Positions 7,591 through 15,402 of a stretch of DNA of 44,308 nucleotides are shown here, one piece after another; within the stretch, counting starts at the first letter, position 1, and each line of letters opens with the position of its first letter. The notes below the pieces were generated by a model. It was not told the DNA's origin. It saw only the letters and a list, made by a program, of their open reading frames with translations, and did not search any database. Made by a program: the position numbers and the translations under genes. The DNA comes from Sphingomonas sp. 1F27F7B. Its GTDB lineage: Bacteria; Pseudomonadota; Alphaproteobacteria; Sphingomonadales; Sphingomonadaceae. Where the stretch lies: NCBI RefSeq assembly GCF_005503355.1, contig NZ_SCMK01000033.1:1-44308 (forward strand). The letters run 5' to 3'.

Positions 7591-8589
7591 TCAATCGTCC
7601 TCGTCCTCGAACCCGGCGAGATCGAGCGCACGCGCCTTGATCTGGTGCAGGCGGCACCAATGGACGAGCGCGTCCTCGCGGCCATGGGTAACCCACACCT
7701 CGCGCGGCTCCAGCTCGCGGATCGTGCGAGTCAGCTCGTCCCAATCGGCATGGTCGGAGAGGATCAGCGGCAGCTCGACATTGCGCTGCCGGGCACGCTG
7801 GCGAATGCGCATCCAGCCCGATGCCATCGCGGTGATCGGATCGGGCAGCCGCCGCGACCAGCGATCGTTGAGCGCCCCGGGCGGACACAGGATGATCCGC
7901 CCCTGCAATTCGGCCTTGAGCACCCCGGTGGCGGGGCGCAGCTCGCCCAGGTCGATGCCCTCCTCGACATAGAGGTCGCAGAGCCGCTGGAGCGCGCCGT
8001 GGAGGTAGACGGGATCGTCGAACCCCATCACCCGCAGCTCGGATATCACCCGCTGCGCCTTGCCCAGCGCATAGGCGCCGACCAGCACGCAGCGATCAGG
8101 ATTGGCCCGCAGCGCGGCGAGCAGCTTGTCGAGTTCGTCATGCGTCTCGGGATGGCGAAACACGGGCAGGCCGAAGGTGGCTTCGGTGATGAACACGTCG
8201 CAGGGCACCGGCTCGAAGGGTTCGCAGGTGGGGTCCTCGCGGCGCTTATAGTCGCCCGAGACGACGATCCGCTCGCCGCGATGTTCGAGCACGATCTGGG
8301 CGGAGCCGAGGACATGGCCGGCGGGGACGAGGCGGATGTCGATGCCGTGCAGGGTGATGCGCTCGCCATAGTCCAGGGGGTTGCCGTTCTGGGGCCCGTA
8401 GCGCGCCTCCATGATCGCCAGCGTCTGCGGCGTCGCCCATACCGCGCCATGCCCGCCCCGGGCATGATCGGCATGGCCATGCGTCACCAGCGCGCGGCGG
8501 ACCGGCACGACAGGGTCGATCCAGATATCGGCCGCGGGCAGATAGATGCCCATGGGCCGCGGATCGATCCAGTCGCCGAGCTTCGTCAT
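7591..8589 (-). CDS. DNA-ligase-associated exonuclease (metallo-beta-lactamase fold)
   Basis: A 332-residue metallo-beta-lactamase-fold nuclease. The HxHxDH zinc motif THGHADHA is at residues 36-43, a GDYKRREDPTCEPF aspartate motif follows, and EATFG and a late HGRED histidine complete the set. The layout is that of the exonuclease found with ATP-dependent DNA ligase, Lhr-type helicase and PdeM phosphoesterase in a proteobacterial DNA-repair gene set. The predicted role is processing of DNA ends. The start ATG at 8589 is only 9 bases from the divergent helicase start at 8599, so each promoter must lie inside the other gene. No ligase gene is adjacent. Confidence 0.85.
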   Translation of the reverse strand: MTKLGDWIDPRPMGIYLPAADIWIDPVVPVRRALVTHGHADHARGGHGAVWATPQTLAIMEARYGPQNGNPLDYGERITLHGIDIRLVPAGHVLGSAQIVLEHRGERIVVSGDYKRREDPTCEPFEPVPCDVFITEATFGLPVFRHPETHDELDKLLAALRANPDRCVLVGAYALGKAQRVISELRVMGFDDPVYLHGALQRLCDLYVEEGIDLGELRPATGVLKAELQGRIILCPPGALNDRWSRRLPDPITAMASGWMRIRQRARQRNVELPLILSDHADWDELTRTIRELEPREVWVTHGREDALVHWCRLHQIKARALDLAGFEDEDD

Positions 8590-8598
8590 CCTGCCTAT

Positions 8599-11025
8599 AT
8601 GAGCGGGATGCCCTCCGGTTCCCAGTTGCCCCCGATATTGTCGGACTGGTTCGCGCGCCGCGGCTGGGCGCCGCGCCGCCACCAGCTCGAGATGCTGGCG
8701 GCGGGCCGCGCCGGCGCGCATGCGCTGCTCGTCGCGCCGACGGGTGCGGGCAAGACGCTGGCCGGCTTCCTGCCCACGCTTGCCGACCTGATCGAGAACC
8801 CGGCCGACGGGTTGCACACGCTCTACATCTCGCCGCTCAAGGCACTGGCGGTGGACGTGCAGCGCAACCTGCTCACGCCGGTCGAGGAGATGGGCGCGCC
8901 GATCCGGATCGAGACGCGCACCGGCGACACGCCATGGGACCGCAAGGTCCGCCAGCGCGCCCGCCCGCCCCAGATCCTGCTCACCACGCCCGAATCGCTC
9001 AGCCTGCTGCTTTCCTACGAAGACAGCCTGACGATGTTCGCCGGGCTGAAGACAGTGGTGATCGACGAGGTCCATGCCTTCGCCACCGGCAAGCGCGGCG
9101 ACCTGCTCGCGCTCGCCATGGCCCGGCTCCAGCGCCTCGCCCCGGGCCTGCGCCGCGTCGCGCTCTCGGCGACGGTGGCGGACCCGGACGGCTATCGCGC
9201 GTGGCTCGCCCCGCATGGCGATATCGACAGCGTCACGCTGGTCCAGGGCGAGAAGGGCGCCGAGCCGAACATCGCCATCCTGCTTCCCGAGGACAAGGTG
9301 CCCTGGGCCGGCCATTCGGGCGTCTATGCGATCCCGCAGGTGATGGCCGAGATCGAGACGCACGGGACGACGATCGTCTTCTGCAACACCCGCGGCCTGG
9401 CGGAGCTGGTCTTCCAGCAGCTCTGGAAGGTCAACGAGCTGAAGCTGCCGATCGGCGTGCATCACGGCAGCCTCAGCCTCGAGGCGCGGCGGCGGGCCGA
9501 ACAGGCCATGGCCGACGGCAGGCTGCGCGCGCTGGTCGCCACCGCCAGCCTCGACCTCGGCGTCGACTGGGGCGATGTCGACTGCGTGATCCAGATGGGC
9601 GCGCCCAAGGGCTCGTCGCGGCTGCTCCAGCGCATCGGCCGCGCCAATCACCGCCTGGACGAACCCAGCGAGGCCGTGCTCGTTCCCGGCAACCGCTTCG
9701 AATATCTGGAGGCGCGCGCGGCGCTCGACGCCGTCGAGCAAGGCGCGCTCGATCCCGACATCTTCCGTCCCGGTGCGCTCGACGTGCTGGCGCAGCACGT
9801 GATGGCGTGCGCCTGCGCCGCGCCTTTCGCTCGCGACGAATTGCTGCACGAGATCCGCGCAGCATTGCCCTATTCGGCGCTTGCCGACGAGACGTTCGAC
9901 CGGGTGCTGAGCTTCATCGCCGATGGCGGCTATGCCCTGCGCGCCTATGACAAGTTCAAGCGGCTGACGCTCGGCAGGGACGGCCTCTGGCGCGTCACGA
10001 CGCCCGCCTTTGTTGCGCAGCATCGGCTCAACGCCGGCATCATCGTCGAAGCCCCTATGCTCGAGGTGCGCTTCCGCAACGGTCGCCGGCTCGGCCGGGT
10101 CGAGGAGAATTTCGCCGCCGCCCTCTCGCCCGGCGATACTTTCTTCTTCGCCGGGCTGGCGCTGGAAGTGGAGCGCGTCGAGACCACCGACCTGGTCGTC
10201 CGCGCCACCTCGAAGACCGCGCGCATCCCCTCGTACATGGGTGCCCGCCTCGCGATCACCGCCAACCTGGCCGACCGCGTCCGCCATTTCCTGCACGACC
10301 GCGGCCAGTGGCCGCGCTTTCCCGCCGACGTCCGCGAATGGCTGGAGGTGCAGGCGCGGCGCTCCGCGATCCCCGCGCCCGGCCAGCTGCTCGTCGAGAC
10401 CTTCCCGCACGAAGGCCGCCACCACATGGTGATCTACAGCTTCGAGGGCTGGAACGCGCACCAGTCGCTTGGCATGCTGATCACCCGGCGGATGGAGGCG
10501 CTGGGCCTGAAGCCGCTGGGCTTCGTCGCCAACGACTATGCGCTCGCCGTCTATGGCCTGGAGAAGATCGAGGCCCCGCGCCCTCTCTTCTCGCCCGACA
10601 TCCTCGAGCACGAGTTCGTCGAATGGGTGCAGGGCTCGGCGCTGCTCAAGCGCGCCTTCCGCGAAGTGGCGATCATCGGCGGGTTGGTCGAGCGCCAGCA
10701 TCCGGGGAAGAAGAAGACCGGACGCCAGGTCACCTTCTCGACCGACCTGATCTACGACGTGCTGCGCAAATATGAGCCCGACCATCTGCTGCTGCGCGCC
10801 GCCTGGGCCGACGCGCGCGCCCGCATGACCGATATCGGCCGGCTGGGCCATCTCCTCGACACCGCGGCCGACACGATGCTGCACGTCGACCTGCCCCGCG
10901 TCTCGCCCCTGGCCGTGCCGGTGCTCATCATGATCGGCCGCGAGAACGTTGCCCAGGGCGTCACCGAGGACGCGCTGCTGATGGAGGCCGAGGACATCGC
11001 GGCGGAGGCGATGCGTCTCGACTAG
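8599..11025 (+). CDS. DNA-ligase-associated DEXH-box (Lhr-type) helicase
   Basis: An 808-residue superfamily 2 helicase of the Lhr type. Walker A is APTGAGKT at 46-53, motif II is DEVH at 156-159, SAT is at 190-192, and a C-terminal RecA half carries VATASLDLGVDWGDVD and QRIGRANHR. The Lhr-specific winged-helix and beta-barrel region follows to residue 808. This is the helicase of the ligase-associated repair set, shorter than the roughly 1,500-residue E. coli Lhr. The ATG at 8599 is the first in-frame ATG of the unit; another at 8608 is possible. A long hairpin lies 17 bases after the stop. Confidence 0.88.
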   Translation: MSGMPSGSQLPPILSDWFARRGWAPRRHQLEMLAAGRAGAHALLVAPTGAGKTLAGFLPTLADLIENPADGLHTLYISPLKALAVDVQRNLLTPVEEMGAPIRIETRTGDTPWDRKVRQRARPPQILLTTPESLSLLLSYEDSLTMFAGLKTVVIDEVHAFATGKRGDLLALAMARLQRLAPGLRRVALSATVADPDGYRAWLAPHGDIDSVTLVQGEKGAEPNIAILLPEDKVPWAGHSGVYAIPQVMAEIETHGTTIVFCNTRGLAELVFQQLWKVNELKLPIGVHHGSLSLEARRRAEQAMADGRLRALVATASLDLGVDWGDVDCVIQMGAPKGSSRLLQRIGRANHRLDEPSEAVLVPGNRFEYLEARAALDAVEQGALDPDIFRPGALDVLAQHVMACACAAPFARDELLHEIRAALPYSALADETFDRVLSFIADGGYALRAYDKFKRLTLGRDGLWRVTTPAFVAQHRLNAGIIVEAPMLEVRFRNGRRLGRVEENFAAALSPGDTFFFAGLALEVERVETTDLVVRATSKTARIPSYMGARLAITANLADRVRHFLHDRGQWPRFPADVREWLEVQARRSAIPAPGQLLVETFPHEGRHHMVIYSFEGWNAHQSLGMLITRRMEALGLKPLGFVANDYALAVYGLEKIEAPRPLFSPDILEHEFVEWVQGSALLKRAFREVAIIGGLVERQHPGKKKTGRQVTFSTDLIYDVLRKYEPDHLLLRAAWADARARMTDIGRLGHLLDTAADTMLHVDLPRVSPLAVPVLIMIGRENVAQGVTEDALLMEAEDIAAEAMRLD

Positions 11026-11042
11026 AGTCGTTTTCGGTAGGG

Positions 11043-11124
11043 CGGTGCCGGCCCGCTCCCCCACCCGGCCACCCAGCGAAAGTATATTCTATGGGTGGCC
11101 GGGTGGGAGGGCGGGCCGGTGCCG
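11043..11124. repeat. Long near-perfect palindrome (33-base arms)
   Basis: Arms of 33 bases differ at only four positions and share the core CACCCGGCCACCCA / TGGGTGGCCGGGTG. The loop is 16 bases, A/T-rich, and contains GTATATTC. The structure ends the helicase transcription unit and precedes the protease gene. Its form (GC-rich arms, A/T loop) recalls a dispersed sphingomonad intergenic repeat, recognised from memory. It may serve as a terminator or mRNA-stabilising hairpin. Confidence 0.8.
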
Positions 11125-11203
11125 ATTCAGCGAAGCTGGGAACGACGCCAGACACGATCCGGACAGATTGCTGCGCAGCATGCGAAGGTGTATCTTCATA
11201 TCC

Positions 11204-12232
11204 ATGAACAGGCTCGCCGCGCTTCTCCTGCTCCCGCTGGCCGCAACCGCCGGAGCGCATGACCGCCAGAATCCCCGCGAGGGTGCCCCGCCCCAGCCGC
11301 AGGATCCCGCCCTGACCATGCCCACGCCCGAGAATGTCGAGGCGACGTTGCTCGCGCTGGGCGAAATCGACAAGCGGCTCACCGTGCCCGTCGCGGTGGG
11401 CAATAACGGGCCCTACAACTTCATCATCGATACCGGGGCGGAGCGCACCGTGGTGTCGCGCGAGCTCGCCGGATCGCTCCGGCTGGGGCCTTCCGCGCCG
11501 GTGGTCGTCACGTCGATGAGCGGACGCGACCGTGTCGGCACCGTCGTGGTACCCGGCCTCTCGATCGAGTCGATCGGCGAGCAGCATACGATCATCGCCC
11601 CCGCGCTCGAGGCGCGCAACCTTGGCGCACTCGGCCTGCTCGGCATCGATACGCTGCGCAACCATCAGGTATCGATCGACTTCGAGAAGGGCATCATGGC
11701 GGTGCGCCCCAGCGTGAAGCGCAAGGCCTTCACCAAGCGCGACCCCAACGAGATCGTGGTCACCGCCAAGAACGTGTTCGGCCAGCTGATCGTAACCGAT
11801 GCCTATTACGACAACACCCGGATCCAGGTGGTGCTCGACACCGGCAGCCAGGTGACGATGGGCAACAGCGCGCTGCGCAAGCGGGTCGGCCGGAGCGCAC
11901 CCAAGGCGCAGCCGATCACCCTCACCAGCGTGATCGGCAACCACACCACCGCCGACTATACCGAAGTGCCCAACATCACGGTTGGCAAGGTGCGCTTCGG
12001 GGCGATGCCCGTGGCCTTTGCCGATGTGGCACCGTTCGAGCGGTTCGGCCTGACCCGCCGCCCGGCGCTGCTGCTCGGCATGGACGCGTTGCGCAGCTTC
12101 CGCCGCGTCGACATCGACTTCCCCAACCGCCAGGTCCGCTTCCTGATGCCGGTGGACCGCAGCCCCAAGGAACGTGCCACCGGCTCGATGATTCCCGGCG
12201 TGAGCGGCAGCTCGCCCCTCAATCGCTATTGA
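11204..12232 (+). CDS. Secreted aspartic protease with two retropepsin-like domains
   Basis: A 342-residue protein with a signal peptide (about residues 1-18, MNRLAALLLLPLAATAGAH). It carries two copies of the retropepsin active-site motif: FIIDTGAERTVV with D76, and VVLDTGSQVTMG with D212. Each is followed by a hydrophobic-hydrophobic-Gly segment (GLLGIDTLR and LLLGMDALR). Retroviral proteases dimerise to bring two such halves together, whereas here both halves lie in one chain like pepsin. The start ATG at 11204 begins the signal peptide. The expected location is the periplasm or the outside. The substrate is unknown. Confidence 0.85.
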   Translation: MNRLAALLLLPLAATAGAHDRQNPREGAPPQPQDPALTMPTPENVEATLLALGEIDKRLTVPVAVGNNGPYNFIIDTGAERTVVSRELAGSLRLGPSAPVVVTSMSGRDRVGTVVVPGLSIESIGEQHTIIAPALEARNLGALGLLGIDTLRNHQVSIDFEKGIMAVRPSVKRKAFTKRDPNEIVVTAKNVFGQLIVTDAYYDNTRIQVVLDTGSQVTMGNSALRKRVGRSAPKAQPITLTSVIGNHTTADYTEVPNITVGKVRFGAMPVAFADVAPFERFGLTRRPALLLGMDALRSFRRVDIDFPNRQVRFLMPVDRSPKERATGSMIPGVSGSSPLNRY

Positions 12233-12292
12233 CCCCGCGCGGCCGACGCCGGCCCATTGACTTTGCCGATGCGGGCGGGTTGGTCCCGGCGC

Positions 12293-13726
12293 ATGACCAG
12301 CCTCTCGCGCGCCGCGCTCGCCTCGCTTCCCGCCGCCGTCGCCCGGCCGGGGCACGACCCCGCCTCGATCCGGACCGGCGTGGTCCATTTCGGCCCCGGC
12401 GCCTTTCACCGCGCGCACCAGGCGGCATATTTCGACCAGGTGCTGGACGGGGATCCGCGCTGGGGCATCGCGGCGGTCTCGCTGCGCAGCGCGGGCACCG
12501 TCGACGCGCTGAAGGCGCAGGACGGGCTCTATACGCTGGCCGTGATCGACCGCGAACCGGCCAGCCGCATCATCGCCGCGCATTCGGATGCGATCGGCCC
12601 GGGTGAGGGCGCGCAGCTGCGCACCCTGCTCGCCGACCCCGCGGTCAAGCTCGCCACCAGCACCGTGACGGAGAAGGGCTATTGCCTGGCCCCGGACGGC
12701 AGCCTCGACTTCGCCCATCCCGACATCGTCCATGATCGCGCCCGCCCCGCCGAGCCGGCCAGCGTGATCGGCTGGATCGTCTCCGGCCTCGCCGATCGTC
12801 GCGCGGCGGGCGCGCCACCCTTTGCGATGCTCTGCTGCGACAACATGACCGGCAACGGCGCTAAGCTGCGCGCGGCCTGCATCGCGCTTGCCCGCGAATG
12901 GGATGCCGGGCTGGCCGACTGGATCGCAGGCGAAGCCGCCTTCCCCGATTCGATGGTCGATTCGATCACCCCGGCGAGCGATCCCGCCTTTCTCGCCAGG
13001 GTCTCGGCGGAGCTCGGCGTCGACGATCGGGCGGCGGTCCAGCGCGAGCGCTTCGCCCAATGGGTGCTGCAACGCTTCGACCTGACCGACGGGCCGGACC
13101 TCGCCGCCGCGGGCGTGACGCTGACCAGCGACGTCCAGGGCTATGAACAGGCGAAGCTGCGCATCCTCAACGGCGCACATTCGAGCCTGGCCTATATCGG
13201 CCTGGCGCTCGGGCACGAGACGGTGTTCGAAGCAGTACGCGACCCGGCGCTGGGCGGCTTTGCGAGCCGGCTGATGCACGAGGATATCGCGGGCGCGCTC
13301 AAGCCGGTCGAGGGGCTCGATCTCCAGGGCTATGCCGATGCGGTATTGGAGCGCTTCCGCAACCCAGCGATCCGCCATCTGCTCAGCCAGATCGCCTGGG
13401 ACGGCTCGCAGAAGCTGCCCTATCGCCTGCTCGACACGATCCGCGACCGGCTGGCGGCCGGGCATGACGTGGCGCGGCTGGCGGTGCCGGTGGCGGCTTG
13501 GATCGCCTTCCTGCGCCGCAAGGCTCAGGCGGGCGAGGCGATCACCGATCCGCTGGCCGAGACGCTTGCCGGCGCCGCTTCCGGCGGCGATCCCGCTGCC
13601 GCGGTGCTGGCGCTGCGCCAGGTGTTCCCGGCGCAGCTTGCCGAGGATGCACGGTTCCGCGATGCCGTGACGGCAGCAGTGCCGGCGTTCCTCGAGGGGC
13701 GGGCGACCGAGCTGCTCGCGCGCTGA
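12293..13726 (+). CDS. Mannitol dehydrogenase family polyol/uronate oxidoreductase
   Basis: A 477-residue NAD(P)-dependent long-chain dehydrogenase. The N-terminal Rossmann part has HFGPGAFHRAHQAAY. The catalytic stretch is KLRILNGAH with K288, N293 and H296, matching the K-x4-N-x2-H pattern of mannitol 2-dehydrogenases. Family members oxidise mannitol, arabitol or related polyols, or reduce fructuronate (UxuB) or tagaturonate; sequence alone does not settle which. ATG at 12293 is chosen over ATG at 12269 because the fold begins about 20 residues later; neither has a strong ribosome site. No sugar transporter or regulator is adjacent. Confidence 0.85.
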   Translation: MTSLSRAALASLPAAVARPGHDPASIRTGVVHFGPGAFHRAHQAAYFDQVLDGDPRWGIAAVSLRSAGTVDALKAQDGLYTLAVIDREPASRIIAAHSDAIGPGEGAQLRTLLADPAVKLATSTVTEKGYCLAPDGSLDFAHPDIVHDRARPAEPASVIGWIVSGLADRRAAGAPPFAMLCCDNMTGNGAKLRAACIALAREWDAGLADWIAGEAAFPDSMVDSITPASDPAFLARVSAELGVDDRAAVQRERFAQWVLQRFDLTDGPDLAAAGVTLTSDVQGYEQAKLRILNGAHSSLAYIGLALGHETVFEAVRDPALGGFASRLMHEDIAGALKPVEGLDLQGYADAVLERFRNPAIRHLLSQIAWDGSQKLPYRLLDTIRDRLAAGHDVARLAVPVAAWIAFLRRKAQAGEAITDPLAETLAGAASGGDPAAAVLALRQVFPAQLAEDARFRDAVTAAVPAFLEGRATELLAR

Positions 13727-13779
13727 TTCCACAGCGACGCGGCCGGGCAACTCGGCAAACGCCGTTCCGGCGGGCGCAA

Positions 13780-13805
13780 CGTCACGAGAATCGCGACGCT
13801 TTTTT
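13780..13805 (+). terminator. Candidate intrinsic terminator after the mannitol dehydrogenase-type gene
   Basis: CGTCACG and CGCGACG pair around AGAAT with one A-C mismatch. One base later there are six T residues (13800-13805). The position, 54 bases after the stop, suits termination of the plus-strand gene. The stem is short and imperfect. Confidence 0.5.
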
Positions 13806-13873
13806 GAGGCGCGTGGCTCCTCGAATCGCGCAACATGCCTGCGCGAAATCCTGCATTGCAAGCTGGCCGGTGG

Positions 13874-14974
13874 CTAGACCGCCTGCGGCGCCCCGTCGCG
13901 CAGGACGTGCGTGCAGAGCTGCGCGTCGGGCGTGTCGTCCGCCTCGAGCGCCGCGACCGTCACCCAACCCTCCTCGCGCAGCTTGGCGCCGATGCCCGCC
14001 GGCGTGCCGAGGGGCAGGAACAGCCGGCGCCGATCGCCCGCGCCGATCCCGGCAGCGAGGATCGGATCGGCATAGAGCGAGAAGCCCACCGCGGCTTCCT
14101 CGCGGCCATTGCCGTGCAGGATCGTATAGGTGCCGCCACGGCCGATCTCGCCGCGCACGCCCTTCGCGAACAGCGAGAAGCCGAGCCAGCTCTGATATTC
14201 GAAGCCGTGCCGCTCGGTGGGATCGAGCGTAAGAGCCGCCTGGCCCCGAATGCTCGCGGCGATTTCGGCCAGGCCGTCGAGCCGGGTGGCCAGCGCCTTG
14301 CCCGCGTCGATCGCCCGCAGCCGCTCGATCGCGGCGTCGAAGGGCCCGGCGGCTTCGATCAGCGGAAGATAGCGCGGCTCGATCGCGGCGACGCCGGCAG
14401 CGTCCTTGGCGTCGAGCCGGTCGCGCAGGGTTGCGAGCTGGGCGGGGGTTAGGCTGTCGCCGGCCAGGCAATCGGCCAGATCCGGCAACGTGAAGTCGAG
14501 CGCGATGCCCTCCACTCCGCCTGCCCGCAGCGCCTCGATCGCGACGCGCACCACTTCGGTGGCGGCGGCGACGGTATCGAGCCCGATCAGCTCGGCACCG
14601 ATCTGCCGGGTCGCGCGCAGCGGATCGAGCTCCGAGGCCGAGAGCTTCATCACCGGGCCCGCATAGGAGAGGCGCACCGGGCGCGGATGATGGCCCATGC
14701 GCGTCGCGGCGATGCGGCCGATCTGGGCGGTGAGGTCGGGCCGGATCGCCAGCGTCCGCTGCGAGACGGGATCGACGAAGCGCACCGCATCGCGCAGGCC
14801 GCCCGCAGCCTTGAGGCGCGCGCTCAGCTCGTCGGCGAACTCGGCGAGCGGCGGATCGACCTGCTCATAGCCATAGGCACGCGCGACGCCGAGCACGCGG
14901 CCCTCCAGCCGCGACGCCGCGTCGGCCGCGGGGGGGAGGCGATCGTGAAAGCCTTCGGGTAACAGTCCGCTCAT
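13874..14974 (-). CDS. hisZ: HisZ, ATP phosphoribosyltransferase regulatory subunit
   Basis: A 366-residue paralog of histidyl-tRNA synthetase lacking the anticodon domain. It shows the class II synthetase core: motif-2-like RPDLTAQIGRIAATRMG, then SYAGPV, and a C-terminal GRGGTYTILHGNGREEAAVGFSLY. HisZ activates the short form of HisG in the first step of histidine synthesis; hisG is not in the window. The ATG at 14974 overlaps the stop of the upstream DUF559 gene by 4 bases. It lies on the same strand as serC and serA, so all may share transcription. Confidence 0.87.
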   Translation of the reverse strand: MSGLLPEGFHDRLPPAADAASRLEGRVLGVARAYGYEQVDPPLAEFADELSARLKAAGGLRDAVRFVDPVSQRTLAIRPDLTAQIGRIAATRMGHHPRPVRLSYAGPVMKLSASELDPLRATRQIGAELIGLDTVAAATEVVRVAIEALRAGGVEGIALDFTLPDLADCLAGDSLTPAQLATLRDRLDAKDAAGVAAIEPRYLPLIEAAGPFDAAIERLRAIDAGKALATRLDGLAEIAASIRGQAALTLDPTERHGFEYQSWLGFSLFAKGVRGEIGRGGTYTILHGNGREEAAVGFSLYADPILAAGIGAGDRRRLFLPLGTPAGIGAKLREEGWVTVAALEADDTPDAQLCTHVLRDGAPQAV

Positions 14975-15360
14975 CTTTGCTTCCTCTCCCCTCCGGGGAG
15001 GGGGCTGGAGAGGGGCGCAGTCGCGGCAAGCGACGCGCCGATGATATGCGCCACCCCTTCCAGATTGCTCCCCGCGTCGTAGTTCGTGAACCGGATCACG
15101 CCATATCCTTGCCGTTCCAGCCAAGCCGTGCGTCGCGAGACGTCGCGCATAGCATGCGTGTCGCCGTCAATCTCGACACCGAGCCTGCGGGATCGTGCGA
15201 CGAAATCGGCGATATACGGTGCGATGACGCGTTGGCGAGCGAATTTGACATCTTCGAACTGCGTGGCCCGGAGGATATGCCGCATCGCAGTTTCCGCGGG
15301 CATGGGATCGGCTCGCATCTGCCTTGCGCGAGCCAACAATTCCTCGTCGGCCTTGGGCAC
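14971..15360 (-). CDS. DUF559 (Vsr-like endonuclease fold) protein
   Basis: A 129-residue protein starting with GTG at 15360. The middle region FARQRVIAPYIADFVARS, then GVEIDGDTH with the acidic pair, then VIRFTNYDA, matches DUF559, a PD-(D/E)xK fold related to the Vsr mismatch nicking enzyme. Its start codon and ribosome site (GAGAGGGG) lie inside a perfect 16-bp palindrome. Its last residues (PLSSPLPGGERKQR) are encoded by a second palindromic repeat. The stop overlaps the hisZ start. Function is unknown; the gene looks inserted between serA and hisZ together with repeats. Confidence 0.75.
   Translation of the reverse strand: MPKADEELLARARQMRADPMPAETAMRHILRATQFEDVKFARQRVIAPYIADFVARSRRLGVEIDGDTHAMRDVSRRTAWLERQGYGVIRFTNYDAGSNLEGVAHIIGASLAATAPLSSPLPGGERKQR
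14982..15018. repeat. CCTCTCCCC-type palindromic repeat at the 3' end of the DUF559 gene
   Basis: CTCCCC-TCC-GGGGAG is followed by GGGGCTGGAGAGGGGC, so that CCTCTCCCC and GGAGAGGGG also pair. It is translated as the C-terminal tail of the DUF559 protein and carries the region upstream of the hisZ start. The same CCCTCTCCC words recur at 15355-15395 and 16994-17118. Confidence 0.65.
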
Positions 15361-15395
15361 TGCCCCTCTCTCCGCCGGTGAGAGGGGCAGTGCCC
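15355..15395. repeat. Perfect 16-bp palindrome between serA and the DUF559 gene
   Basis: GGGCACTGCCCCTCTC (15355-15370) is exactly complementary to GAGAGGGGCAGTGCCC (15380-15395), with a 9-base loop. On the minus strand it starts 7 bases after the serA stop and contains both the ribosome site and the GTG start of the DUF559 gene. It could be a serA transcript-end hairpin and could hide the DUF559 ribosome site in mRNA. Confidence 0.85.
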
Positions 15396-15402
15396 TGAAC
15401 CG

